NCBI GenBank assembly: GCA_902538085.1
Contig: CACBDV010000002.1
Span: 62,001 to 126,000, forward strand
DNA from: an uncultured Alphaproteobacteria bacterium
GTDB lineage: Bacteria; Pseudomonadota; Alphaproteobacteria; HIMB59
Direction: 5' to 3'
DNA: 64,000 bases
Shown here: piece after piece, positions 9,185-17,380 of the stretch
Layout of the letters: every line of letters starts with the position of its first letter
Position numbering within the stretch: position 1 is the first letter of the stretch
The notes under the pieces: model-generated
Told to the model about the DNA's origin: nothing
The model's database searches: none
The model's input: the letters and a program-made list of their open reading frames with translations, nothing else
Translations under genes and position numbers: made by a program

Positions 9185-9652
9185 ATGGTTGTTTTAAACA
9201 GAAGAAGATTTATATCAATACTTATTGGGGGATGTTTTGTTGGGTATAAACCTTTAGTTGCGATGGAAAAATTAATTCTTTCAGATGAGGAATGGAAATT
9301 GAGATTATCAGAAGAGGAGTATTATATTTTGAGACAGCATGGAACTGAACGACCCGGGTTTAGCGTGCTTAACAATGAAAAAAGAAAAGGTACCTACCAT
9401 TGTGCAGGATGTGAATTGCCACTATTTTCTTCGGATATGAAATATGATAGCGGAACTGGCTGGCCTTCATTTTTTGATTATCTTCCTAATGCTTTGGGGT
9501 TTAAAACAGATTTTAAATTGGTTTTTCCACGAAAAGAATATCACTGTGCTAAATGTGGCGGGCATCATGGACACGTCTTCAAAGATGGTCCAGAACCTAC
9601 AGGTTTAAGATACTGTAATAACGGTATAGCTTTAAACTTTATACCAGATTAA
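9185..9652 (+). CDS. msrB: Peptide-methionine (R)-S-oxide reductase MsrB
   Basis: This 155-residue enzyme reduces the R form of methionine sulfoxide. Zn ligands C73, C76, C121 and C124, the substrate-site GTGWPSF at 90-96, and the catalytic C144 in RYCNN are all visible; the family usually has RYC(I/V)N. The N-terminus carries NRRRFISILIGG, a twin-Arg-like signal followed by a hydrophobic stretch, suggesting export or membrane tethering and repair of envelope proteins. Its stop overlaps the convergent bioY gene by 4 nt. Confidence 0.93.
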   Translation: MVVLNRRRFISILIGGCFVGYKPLVAMEKLILSDEEWKLRLSEEEYYILRQHGTERPGFSVLNNEKRKGTYHCAGCELPLFSSDMKYDSGTGWPSFFDYLPNALGFKTDFKLVFPRKEYHCAKCGGHHGHVFKDGPEPTGLRYCNNGIALNFIPD

Positions 9653-10194
9653 TTTTTTTTAATTAGTAAATACGTTAAAGAAATAGCAAGTGCTATCTTT
9701 AAAAGTTCACTATAAATAAATGGGTATAAACCTGCTTTTATAGATTTCTCTATTCCTATGAAGCCAGATAAGTGGGCAATACCACAAACAAAAATAATTA
9801 ACGCTCCTATAAAAATAGATAAAACGATTTTTATTAAATTTTTATTGAAAAGATTTTTTGAGAAATATGCTATTGCAAAAGAAGCTAAAATCATTCCATA
9901 AAGAAATCCAAATGTTGGAGACATGACATAACCAAAACCTCCACCAGCAGCAAAGATGGGAAGACCAATGAGTCCGAGAATTACGTATGAAACAGTTGCA
10001 TAAAAACCAACCATACCCATTGAGGCAGCAATAAAATATACAACAAAGGTTTGTAATGTCATCGGCACAGGATAGAAAGGAATACTAATTTTACTAGAAA
10101 CTGATAAGAGAATAATTCCCAAAAGAGAAAATACTATTTTTGATAAGTTACTATGTGCGTACTGACTTAAAATTGTTATATTTTTATTTTCCAT
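9649..10194 (-). CDS. bioY: Biotin transporter BioY (ECF substrate-specific component)
   Basis: This 181-residue membrane protein of the BioY family is the biotin-binding S component of energy-coupling-factor transporters and can work alone in many proteobacteria. Family signatures include SIPFYPVPMTLQTF near residues 37-50 and GGGFGYVMSPTFGFLYG near residues 83-99, within about six hydrophobic segments. No bioM or bioN is nearby. It follows the transaldolase gene by about 40 nt. Confidence 0.92.
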   Translation of the reverse strand: MENKNITILSQYAHSNLSKIVFSLLGIILLSVSSKISIPFYPVPMTLQTFVVYFIAASMGMVGFYATVSYVILGLIGLPIFAAGGGFGYVMSPTFGFLYGMILASFAIAYFSKNLFNKNLIKIVLSIFIGALIIFVCGIAHLSGFIGIEKSIKAGLYPFIYSELLKIALAISLTYLLIKKN

Positions 10195-10232
10195 ATTAAT
10201 TATTTATAATTTTGAAGTGATTTGTGCAATAA

Positions 10233-11192
10233 TTATAATTGCTCTCTAATCAATTCTTTTAACTTCAATAAATCCTTATTAAATAATCTAATACCCTCAG
10301 CTAATTTAAAAGATGCCATCTGATTTTCATTTAAATGCCAACGAAATGAGCTCTCATTCACATTAATTCTTTCAATATCTAATGAAGATGAGTTTTCTTT
10401 TGATAATTTAAGTTTAATTTCATCGTCGTTTTGGCTTAACTCTTCTAAAAGAGTTGGGCTGATAGTTAATTTATCACATCCAGCTAAATTAATTATTTCA
10501 TCCTTATTTCTAAATGATGCTGCCATAACAATAGTGTTATAATTAAATTTTTTAAAATAATTAAAAATCTTCTCTACACTCTCAACACCTGGATCATTTG
10601 ATGAGTCATAATCTTTTTGTGTATTTGATTTAAACCAGTCAAGTATCCTTCCCACAAATGGTGAAATTAAAAATGCTCCTGCTTCAGCACAAGCTATTGC
10701 TTGTGTTAAAGAAAAAATGAGTGTGCAATTACAAGATATTCCCTCTGCCTCTAATTTTTTTACTGCTTGTATACCTTCCCATGTGCCTGCAATTTTAATT
10801 AATATTCTATTCTTAGGGACGCCTGATTGCTCATAGCTATTGATTATTTGCTTTGCCTTTTCAACAGTAGCTTCAGTATTAAATGATAAATCAGAGTCGA
10901 CCTCGGTAGAAACATATCCTGGCACGATTTTTGTTAATTCTATCCCAAAAGCAATAGTTAGTTGATCAGCTATGTAATCAACTTGATCATCAGTTTGAGA
11001 AAATTTTCTACTTTTTGAATTACTTATTACTTCATCAACTAGTTTTTTGTATTTGTTTGATTGAACAGCTTTAAATATCAAAGATGGATTGGTAGTACAG
11101 TCATCTGGGTTAAATTTTTGAATACTGTCAATATCTCCCGTATCTGCAACAACTGATGAAAATTTTTTAAGACTATCTAATTGAGATACCAT
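10233..11192 (-). CDS. tal: Transaldolase
   Basis: This 319-residue transaldolase of the TalB length class moves a dihydroxyacetone unit between sugar phosphates in the non-oxidative pentose phosphate pathway. The Schiff-base lysine is K133 in RILIKIAGTWEG. DTGD at 17-20, TTNPSL at 33-38 and SPFVGRI in the second half also match the family. The C-terminal helix (LKLKELI) is complete. Confidence 0.95.
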   Translation of the reverse strand: MVSQLDSLKKFSSVVADTGDIDSIQKFNPDDCTTNPSLIFKAVQSNKYKKLVDEVISNSKSRKFSQTDDQVDYIADQLTIAFGIELTKIVPGYVSTEVDSDLSFNTEATVEKAKQIINSYEQSGVPKNRILIKIAGTWEGIQAVKKLEAEGISCNCTLIFSLTQAIACAEAGAFLISPFVGRILDWFKSNTQKDYDSSNDPGVESVEKIFNYFKKFNYNTIVMAASFRNKDEIINLAGCDKLTISPTLLEELSQNDDEIKLKLSKENSSSLDIERINVNESSFRWHLNENQMASFKLAEGIRLFNKDLLKLKELIREQL

Positions 11193-11248
11193 GAAAATAA
11201 ATATTCTTTCTTAACGATTATTTAAGCTATATATTAATTGAACTTCTT

Positions 11249-11755
11249 ATGCAAAAAAAAATAATTATTTGTGGATTAGCAGATATCCAAGAGTGTGTTG
11301 ATAAATTCAGTCCAGATAAAATGCTTACCATCATTAATAAAAATTTTGAGCCTGAAACCCCATCAGGTATGGATAAAAATAGACATTTGAAAATGTTAAT
11401 TGATGATATTTCTGAGCCAAGAGAGGGATTTATATTACCTGAGAAACATCATACTCAAGAATTATTAGATTTCACAGATGATTGGGATAAAACTAAACCT
11501 ATTTTAGTCCATTGTCATATGGGTATAAGTCGATCTACTGCAACAAGTTTAGGCATAGCGGCAAAATACTCTCCTGAAAATATTGAGCTTATAATTGAAA
11601 ACTTAAAAGAAATTGCACCACACGCTAGCCCTAATAAGATTATGATGAGATATTATGATGAAATATTGGGTTTAGATAACAGACTTTATGGGTCAGTTCC
11701 ATACTTTGACCCTGAGCCGATAGAAGAAAGTAGAATAGTAGAGTTAAATTTTTAG
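11249..11755 (+). CDS. Tyrosine/dual-specificity phosphatase-like protein
   Basis: This 168-residue protein has the Cys-based phosphatase P-loop H-C-x5-R-S (HCHMGISRS, catalytic C89 and R95). The P-loop is followed by a helix as in cysteine phosphatases. An upstream Asp that could act as general acid is plausible (DDW near residues 77-79). The substrate is unknown. It is followed after 9 nt by a small Cys4 protein, suggesting co-expression. Confidence 0.8.
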   Translation: MQKKIIICGLADIQECVDKFSPDKMLTIINKNFEPETPSGMDKNRHLKMLIDDISEPREGFILPEKHHTQELLDFTDDWDKTKPILVHCHMGISRSTATSLGIAAKYSPENIELIIENLKEIAPHASPNKIMMRYYDEILGLDNRLYGSVPYFDPEPIEESRIVELNF

Positions 11756-11764
11756 GATAATTAA

Positions 11765-11923
11765 ATGAATCATAGTTGTGAAGTATGTAGAAAAAAGATT
11801 GTGGAGCCTTTATATTGGGCTGATCCTAAGTTTTATGATATCCCAAAAAAAGTATTTTTTTGTGATGCCAAATGTTCACTAATTTATTACAAGAAAATTA
11901 AAAAATTATTTAAAAATCAATAA
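11765..11923 (+). CDS. 52-residue Cys4 zinc-ribbon-like micro-protein
   Basis: This short ORF carries two knuckle-like pairs: CEVC at residues 5-8 and CDAKC at 33-37, with a basic, Lys-rich tail. The pattern suggests a single structural zinc site. It is not recognised as a named family. It starts 9 nt after the phosphatase stop and is likely in the same transcript. The palindrome at 11936-11960 lies just downstream and may end that transcript. Confidence 0.65.
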   Translation: MNHSCEVCRKKIVEPLYWADPKFYDIPKKVFFCDAKCSLIYYKKIKKLFKNQ

Positions 11924-11935
11924 ATTCAATACATT

Positions 11936-11960
11936 TAGCTGTGCAAAATTTGCACAGCTA
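11936..11960. repeat. Perfect 12-bp inverted repeat (hairpin after the Cys4 gene)
   Basis: The arms TAGCTGTGCAAA and TTTGCACAGCTA are separated by a single A. The hairpin lies 13 nt after the stop of the Cys4 micro-protein gene and 19 nt upstream of a strong promoter. It lacks a following T-run on the plus strand, so it is a Rho-dependent or processing hairpin, or an operator for the downstream promoter, rather than a textbook terminator. Confidence 0.7.
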
Positions 11961-11978
11961 AGTTCTATTATCTGCAAT

Positions 11979-12006
11979 TTGACTTTAGAAAAAAAATTAG
12001 TATAAA
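11979..12006 (+). promoter_or_regulatory. Strong sigma70-type promoter for a candidate small RNA
   Basis: TTGACT (11979-11984) and TATAAA (12001-12006) are separated by 16 bp, five of six consensus bases in each box. The expected start is near 12013. The nearest downstream gene begins 128 nt later, and a 12-bp stem with a 30-nt loop begins immediately after the predicted start. Confidence 0.65.
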
Positions 12007-12012
12007 TCACCA

Positions 12013-12072
12013 ATCAAAAACTAGCTCCATCCTTATTCCTATCCTTACTTATTCCTCCGGGGCTAGTTTTAT
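12013..12072 (+). ncRNA. Candidate small RNA with pyrimidine-rich hairpin loop
   Basis: The predicted transcript folds into one long hairpin. The arm AAAACTAGCTCC (12017-12028) pairs with GGGGCTAGTTTT (12059-12070), 12 bp with one G-U pair. The 30-nt loop (12029-12058) is almost purine-free and repeats the unit ATCCTTA...TTCCT twice, ending in CCTCC. Such UCCU/CCUCC tracts are complementary to Shine-Dalgarno sequences. The 3' arm ends in TTTT, which may serve as the terminator tail. No ORF covers it. Function is inferred only from structure and promoter. Confidence 0.5.
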
Positions 12073-12140
12073 ATAATCTCTCAAAATAACAAATTAAACT
12101 TAAACTTTATTATAATATTTAATTGATATAATTTTTTAAT

Positions 12141-13568
12141 ATGAGTGATCATTATATTTTCTGGGATCTCGAAACAACAGGTCGTAATGATAAATTTAAT
12201 CAAATAACACAAGTTGGTGCTGTTTTAACTAATAATAAATTTGAAATTAAAGACAAATTAGAAATACATAGTAAGTTAAGAGAGGGAAAATGGTTCGAGC
12301 CAGGTGCTTTAATAACAACTGGGGTAGATCCAACTAGTTTAATACAAAATAATTACCCTAATTATTATGAAGCTAGTGCTCAATTGTATGAAACATTTCA
12401 ACAATGGTCATCCTCATCAGCCATTTTTGTAGGTTTCAATAATATAAATTTTGATGAACCCTTTTTACGACAGGCACTTTATCAAAACTTATTACCTGAT
12501 ATTTATATGACTGTGACTAACAATAATGTGCGTATGGATGTTTTTGATATATTAAGATTAGTTTCAGTTTATAGCCCTGAACATATTAAATTTAATACTG
12601 ACGATCAAGAGTATCCAATACTTAAATTAGATGAAATTTCAAAACTAAATAATATTTCAATAAACTATGATGCAGGTCCTCATGATGCTGTTTTCGACAG
12701 CTTAATCACATTGGAGCTTAATAAGATATTAAATATAAGGTGTCCAAAGATTTGGAACTCTGCATATGAATTTCGACATAGAGACACTCCTAAGAGATTC
12801 ATGCTAGATAATTTAGTTTTTACAAACACGACCTTTTGGGGAAGAAGACCCACAATCAAAGCTCAAACTTTAATTGGAGGCATTCCATCAAGAAATCATC
12901 ACTATTTAGTTTATAATTTGCTTTTTGATCCTGTTAAAATCATAGAATTAGAAGATAAAGATTTAATTAAGAAAATGAATGATGGGGCTAAAAGAATTTG
13001 TGAAGTTTTTGATGGGTCAAAGTCGAAAACACTTTTAAATGAAAGTTATTCATTCAAAGATAATAAATATGCAGAAATAGGAGTAGATGAGCTAAGAAAA
13101 AGAGCAAATTTTATTAAAAAAAATGAGGAGTTTTGCTCTCGTCTTATTAAACTTCATCTTTCAAATCAAAAAGAATGGCCTGAACCATTTAATGTTGAAG
13201 ATAGAATATTTGAGAGTTTCCCATCACATCAAGATAAGAAATTAATGATTGATTTTCATATCGCGCCTAACGATAAGAAATATGAAATTGCAAAACAATT
13301 CAAAGATGACCGATATAAAGAGATAGCTGTGCGAATTTTATATGAAATAGCCCCCCACACTCTGCCTGAAAATGACAAAAGAAATTATGAATTTGAAATA
13401 AAAGAGCGTTTTAATGATGATGACAAATCTAAATGGAATTCTAAAAATAAAATTCTTTCTAGTTTAGAGACCGACCTAGATAAAATGATTATAGACGAAG
13501 ATGAAAAAATTCAATTTAAACAAAAAGTTATAACATTTTTAAATAATGAATCTGCCAAATGGAATTAA
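12141..13568 (+). CDS. sbcB: Exodeoxyribonuclease I (SbcB)
   Basis: This 475-residue DEDDh-family 3'-5' single-strand DNA exonuclease acts in recombination and mismatch repair. The first catalytic pair is D9 and E11 in FWDLETTG, GFNNINFDEPFLRQAL matches motif II, and HDAVFDS is the last His/Asp motif. The rest corresponds to the SH3-like and C-terminal helical domains of E. coli ExoI; length is the usual 470-480. Confidence 0.94.
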   Translation: MSDHYIFWDLETTGRNDKFNQITQVGAVLTNNKFEIKDKLEIHSKLREGKWFEPGALITTGVDPTSLIQNNYPNYYEASAQLYETFQQWSSSSAIFVGFNNINFDEPFLRQALYQNLLPDIYMTVTNNNVRMDVFDILRLVSVYSPEHIKFNTDDQEYPILKLDEISKLNNISINYDAGPHDAVFDSLITLELNKILNIRCPKIWNSAYEFRHRDTPKRFMLDNLVFTNTTFWGRRPTIKAQTLIGGIPSRNHHYLVYNLLFDPVKIIELEDKDLIKKMNDGAKRICEVFDGSKSKTLLNESYSFKDNKYAEIGVDELRKRANFIKKNEEFCSRLIKLHLSNQKEWPEPFNVEDRIFESFPSHQDKKLMIDFHIAPNDKKYEIAKQFKDDRYKEIAVRILYEIAPHTLPENDKRNYEFEIKERFNDDDKSKWNSKNKILSSLETDLDKMIIDEDEKIQFKQKVITFLNNESAKWN

Positions 13569-13570
13569 GA

Positions 13571-14452
13571 TTAATTTCGAGTTAGATATTCTTTGATATA
13601 TTGTCCATAATCAGACTTGATTAATTTTTCTGCAATATCATTTAAATTACTTTTTTTTATAAAACCTTGTTCGTAAGATGCTATTTCATAAGAGCCAATT
13701 TTAACATCGTTATTTTGTTCATATAATTTTACTTTTTGTGCTGCCTCTAGAAGAGCCTTTGCATTACCAGTATCATGCCAAACAATTGAGTCATCTAAAA
13801 TTTCTAAAGCAAGTTTTTTTTCAGATAAATATATCTTTATTAAATCAGTTATTTCTAATTCGCCTCTGTTTGATGGTTTGAGTTTTTTTGCAAATTTTGA
13901 AGCATCGGAATCAAAAAAATATAAACCAGGAATAATCAAATTACTTTTAGGTTTTGATGGTTTTTCTTCAATACCAACAATATTTTTATTGTTATCTAAT
14001 TCAATAACACCAAATTTTTCTGGATCTGGAACTGGCAATCCAAATACACTTCCGCCGTTCTCTTGCATCTTAAGAAGAGCAGAATTTGCATAGTCAAAAT
14101 AATTTTTTCCAAGAAAAACATTATCACTTAATGCTAATACAGATGGGCTGCCGTCTAAAAATTTTTCAGCAATAAAGTAAGCATCTGCTATACCCCTTTG
14201 AATTTTTTGAACTTCATATGAAAAATTAAGACCAACCACTGATCCTGTTCCAAATGTTTTTTTGAATATTGAAAGGTCGTCCTCTTGAACAATAAATAAT
14301 ATATCTTTAATTCCTAATCTTACTAAAGTCTCGAGTGGGTAATAAATCATAGGTTTATCGTAAAGAGGTAACAAAGGTTTTGAGGCAGGTATTGTTGCAG
14401 GCATTAATCTTGTACCCTTACCAGCAGCAAGAATAATACCTTTAGTTTTCAT
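13571..14452 (-). CDS. Nucleotide-sugar pyrophosphorylase, RmlA-like (glucose-1-phosphate thymidylyltransferase)
   Basis: This 293-residue nucleotidyltransferase joins a sugar 1-phosphate to a nucleoside triphosphate. The GxGTRL pyrophosphorylase loop is at residues 8-17. LPLYDKPMIYYPLETL is the RmlA-type segment, ALSDNVF carries the metal-binding Asp, and EEKP the sugar-site Glu. The YDKPMIYYPL form favours RmlA over GalU. No rmlB, rmlC or rmlD is nearby. It overlaps the CBS-domain gene by 4 nt, so the two are coupled. Confidence 0.8.
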   Translation of the reverse strand: MKTKGIILAAGKGTRLMPATIPASKPLLPLYDKPMIYYPLETLVRLGIKDILFIVQEDDLSIFKKTFGTGSVVGLNFSYEVQKIQRGIADAYFIAEKFLDGSPSVLALSDNVFLGKNYFDYANSALLKMQENGGSVFGLPVPDPEKFGVIELDNNKNIVGIEEKPSKPKSNLIIPGLYFFDSDASKFAKKLKPSNRGELEITDLIKIYLSEKKLALEILDDSIVWHDTGNAKALLEAAQKVKLYEQNNDVKIGSYEIASYEQGFIKKSNLNDIAEKLIKSDYGQYIKEYLTRN

Positions 14453-14925
14453 ATCCAGCCAAATGACTTAACTAAAAAAACTATCGGAATAATCATACAT
14501 ATAAATGTAATTAAAATTATATTTAGTTTTGTGCTATCTCTAACAGAGCTTATAAGGTCTCGATGAGAAATAAAATTTATTAATTTATTTTGATCATCTA
14601 CTACCGGTAGGTGCCTTATATTATTTTCCCCCATAATTTTTATTGCGATTTCTGAGGAGGTTTTTAAGTCCACAGTTATAATTTCAGATGTCATAATATC
14701 TGATGCTGTGACCAAATCTGGATCTCTACCGTCTTTGACACATTTTCTAACGATGTCTCTTTCTGAAACAACACCAAGTAATATTTTTTGTTCATTCAGT
14801 ATAGGAACAGCCCCTATATTATTTATATCCATACTATCTGCAATTTCACTTACTATGGACTCAGGACCAAAAAATATATACTCATCATTAAGCTTAATCT
14901 TTTTAATGTCCTTAATACTTGCCAT
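14449..14925 (-). CDS. CBS-domain protein with C-terminal membrane anchor
   Basis: This 158-residue protein has two CBS motifs (about residues 14-70 and 78-130, the first containing GVVSERDIVRK). They are followed by a single hydrophobic segment at about residues 135-153 that would anchor it in the membrane. CBS pairs bind adenine nucleotides and act as energy sensors. The 4-nt overlap with the RmlA-like gene suggests a regulatory link to sugar-nucleotide synthesis, an inference. Confidence 0.8.
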   Translation of the reverse strand: MASIKDIKKIKLNDEYIFFGPESIVSEIADSMDINNIGAVPILNEQKILLGVVSERDIVRKCVKDGRDPDLVTASDIMTSEIITVDLKTSSEIAIKIMGENNIRHLPVVDDQNKLINFISHRDLISSVRDSTKLNIILITFICMIIPIVFLVKSFGWI

Positions 14926-15028
14926 GAGATCATTATATAGGTATAGGAGGATTTAAATAAATTAAGCGTATTGAAGCACTTTTAAGTCTTCAAAAACTTT
15001 AATTTTTCAATTATTGTTGCAAAATAAA

Positions 15029-16024
15029 ATGTTTAGATTTTTTAACTCAAAAAAATGGTTTCTATGGGCATGGGCAGGGTCAGCTGCCATATTAGGTAGT
15101 CTTTGGGTGCAAGTAGAAATTGATGTCAGGATTAATGAGTGGTTTGGTACTTTCTATGACATGATTCAAAAAGCTCTTGCTGAGCCAAATTCAATTACAA
15201 TTGAAGAATATTGGGCGGGCTTACTATCCTTTATAACACTTGCAGGCATATATGTGGCTATTGCAGTTTTGGTAAGTTTTTTCACTGCACATTTCTTATT
15301 TAGATGGAGAACCGCTATGGTCGAGTGGTATCATAGTGTTTATAACTATGCCCGTACAATCGAAGGTGCTGCTCAAAGAGTTCAAGAGGACACTATTAAG
15401 TTTGGCAGAATTATGGAAGGTCTTGGAACAAGCTTAATTGAGTCGGTGATGATTATTGTTCAATTCCTTCCAATCTTATTAGGACTTAGCGCTGGTATTC
15501 CAATATTCTTTTTTGGTGATTGGGAGTATGGTTTAGTTGTTGGTGCATTAATTTGGTCAGTTGGTGGAACAGTTTTTTTAATACTCCTTGGAATTATTCT
15601 CAGACTTGTTGGTGTAGAATATGATTTACAAAAACAAGAGGCAGCTTATAGAAAAGTTTTAGTTATTGCCGAAGATGACGAAACTATTCGTCCAAAGACA
15701 ATAGAAGAATTGTTTGATGATGTAAGAAAAATTCATTTTCTCTCATATATTCGGTACTTGTACTTTAATATTGGAAGAATTGCTTATTTGCAGGCTAATG
15801 TTTTAAGTGCTTATGTATTTTTAGCTCCTGCAATTGTTGCAGGTATTATTACCCTAGGTGTTATGCAACAAATTATTCGTGCTTTTGGCAGGGTTGAGGG
15901 GTCAATGCAGTACTTGTTAAAATCATGGCCAACAATTATTGAGCTTGCAAGTGTTTACAAAAGACTAAGAGAATTTGAGAGAAAGCTTAAGTCTACGACA
16001 GATACTGCCAAGGTGTCTGAATAA
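15029..16024 (+). CDS. SbmA/BacA-family peptide transporter
   Basis: This membrane protein of the SbmA/BacA family has the characteristic EGAAQRVQEDTIKFGRIMEGLG signature (about residues 110-131) and about seven to eight hydrophobic segments. Family members import antimicrobial peptides and bleomycin-like compounds using the proton gradient, and BacA is needed for envelope integrity in alphaproteobacteria. I chose the ATG at 15029 (331 residues); an in-frame TTG at 15014 would add five residues. No ATPase domain is present, as expected for the SbmA branch. Confidence 0.88.
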   Translation: MFRFFNSKKWFLWAWAGSAAILGSLWVQVEIDVRINEWFGTFYDMIQKALAEPNSITIEEYWAGLLSFITLAGIYVAIAVLVSFFTAHFLFRWRTAMVEWYHSVYNYARTIEGAAQRVQEDTIKFGRIMEGLGTSLIESVMIIVQFLPILLGLSAGIPIFFFGDWEYGLVVGALIWSVGGTVFLILLGIILRLVGVEYDLQKQEAAYRKVLVIAEDDETIRPKTIEELFDDVRKIHFLSYIRYLYFNIGRIAYLQANVLSAYVFLAPAIVAGIITLGVMQQIIRAFGRVEGSMQYLLKSWPTIIELASVYKRLREFERKLKSTTDTAKVSE

Positions 16025-16133
16025 ATATTTTAGACATCACATAGATAGAACTCAAAGTAATTAAAACAATGATAATCCAAACCCATCTATTGTTCTTATC
16101 GTAGTTTTCGCCATTTTTATTTGGATCAACCAT
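15993..16133 (-). CDS. 46-residue single-pass membrane micro-protein (tentative)
   Basis: This short ORF on the minus strand has a polar N-terminus (MVDPNKNGENYDKNNR) followed by a transmembrane-like segment WVWIIIVLITLSSIYVMS and a short tail. Its last 32 nt overlap the convergent 3' end of the SbmA-like gene. It is not recognised. The well-formed polar-then-hydrophobic layout, filling an otherwise empty 140-nt gap, is the only support. Confidence 0.4.
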   Translation of the reverse strand: MVDPNKNGENYDKNNRWVWIIIVLITLSSIYVMSKIFIQTPWQYLS

Positions 16134-16164
16134 AATATTTAAATATAATAATTATTTATCAAAA

Positions 16165-16596
16165 TCAAATATGCTTTTTTAAGTATCTTGTTCTGTTGAC
16201 AACAGCATAATTTTTAAAAAGTTTCTGAGCGAGTAAGTTACTTTTTTCTACACCTTTGATTATCAAATCAAGATTTTTTTCTTTTGCTATTTCTTCAATT
16301 TTGTTCATTAATGCTCTAGCAACACCAATTTTTCTAAAATCTTGTAAAACATACAAAACGTCTAACACTATATTCTTCTCGTAATAAGTTTCGTTGATTT
16401 TAGCTACGACAATTCCCATGAATTTATCCTCGTTTTTTGCAGCAAACGCAAAATAATCATCTTGAAATATGCATGACCAAAACAAACCAAAGTTTACCTC
16501 TTGAAATTGAAAAGAATTTGATGATGCACTTTCATTAATGATTTCTTTCCAACTATTCAGGTGAATTTCTTTAGGTTTTTCAATGGTGAACATCAA
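16165..16596 (-). CDS. GNAT-family N-acetyltransferase
   Basis: This 143-residue GNAT acetyltransferase has the acetyl-CoA motif A, seen as VLDVLYVLQDFRKIGVARALMNKIEEIA with the R-x-x-G-x-A loop near residues 93-98. The conserved late segment NLLAQKLFKNYAV is also present. Acceptor substrate is unknown. It is transcribed divergently from the cysE-like gene. Confidence 0.8.
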   Translation of the reverse strand: MMFTIEKPKEIHLNSWKEIINESASSNSFQFQEVNFGLFWSCIFQDDYFAFAAKNEDKFMGIVVAKINETYYEKNIVLDVLYVLQDFRKIGVARALMNKIEEIAKEKNLDLIIKGVEKSNLLAQKLFKNYAVVNRTRYLKKHI

Positions 16597-16683
16597 CTAT
16601 TAATCTAACAATTAATTTCAATCATTTACATAATTATTCAATAAAAGCTTGATCTTAGGTGGATAAGTCTTATCTGTATATTA

Positions 16684-17268
16684 ATGTTTGAAAAATTAAT
16701 GAAGTATTTTGAGTCAGTAAAGGCTAGAGATCCTGCTGCAACTTCACTGTTACTAGTGATATTAACCTATCCTGGTGTAAAAGCTGTTTTCTTCCATCGT
16801 ATAGCAAATTTTATCTGGTCACTAAATTTGAAATTATTAGGAAGAATGATCTCTCAATTATCAAGATTTTTAACTGGTATTGAAATTCATCCTGCTGCAA
16901 AAATAGGAAAAAATTTTTTTATTGATCATGGAATGGGAGTTGTTATCGGAGAAACTGCCGAGATTGGAGATAATGTAACTATTTATCATGGTGTCACATT
17001 GGGAGGTATCATGCCTGCTGTTAAATCATCAGAACAAGTTGGTGTGAAGCGCCATCCTACTCTTGAAGATGATGTGATTGTTGGCTCTGGGGCACAGATA
17101 TTAGGACCAATAATTATAAAAAGTTGTGCTCGAATTGGAGCTAATGCTGTTGTAACTAAAGATGTCCCAAAAGGGGGAATAATGGTTGGTATACCTGCAA
17201 AAAATATTCAATCTAAATCCAAAAAAACAGATAAGACTTTTGCGCCATATGCCGTTACAAAAAAGTAA
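16684..17268 (+). CDS. cysE: Serine O-acetyltransferase
   Basis: This 194-residue trimeric left-handed beta-helix acetyltransferase makes O-acetylserine, the carbon skeleton for cysteine. Typical hexapeptide repeats occur from about residue 68, with [17 protein letters not shown] and [22 protein letters not shown], including the catalytic His region. It is of the shorter SAT type without the long N-terminal domain of E. coli CysE. No cysK is adjacent. Confidence 0.92.
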   Translation: MFEKLMKYFESVKARDPAATSLLLVILTYPGVKAVFFHRIANFIWSLNLKLLGRMISQLSRFLTGIEIHPAAKIGKNFFIDHGMGVVIGETAEIGDNVTIYHGVTLGGIMPAVKSSEQVGVKRHPTLEDDVIVGSGAQILGPIIIKSCARIGANAVVTKDVPKGGIMVGIPAKNIQSKSKKTDKTFAPYAVTKK

Positions 17269-17380
17269 CTATTTATATATTCAAAATTAATTTGCATGAT
17301 TATGTTTCAAATGTTTAAATAATTAATTCTTGGAAGGTTGAGTATTTATATAAATAATAAAATATCTTTAAAATTTAAAT

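Noticed and set aside
8818-9249. 143-codon ORF covering the region before msrB
   Set aside because: It overlaps the start of the MFS gene on the other strand and runs in a different frame through the micro-protein and msrB; the composition is not protein-like.
17343-17356. Perfect 14-bp palindrome TATTTATATAAATA upstream of the ProV-like gene
   Set aside because: It is pure A/T in very AT-rich DNA, so chance occurrence is likely; no second site was seen.
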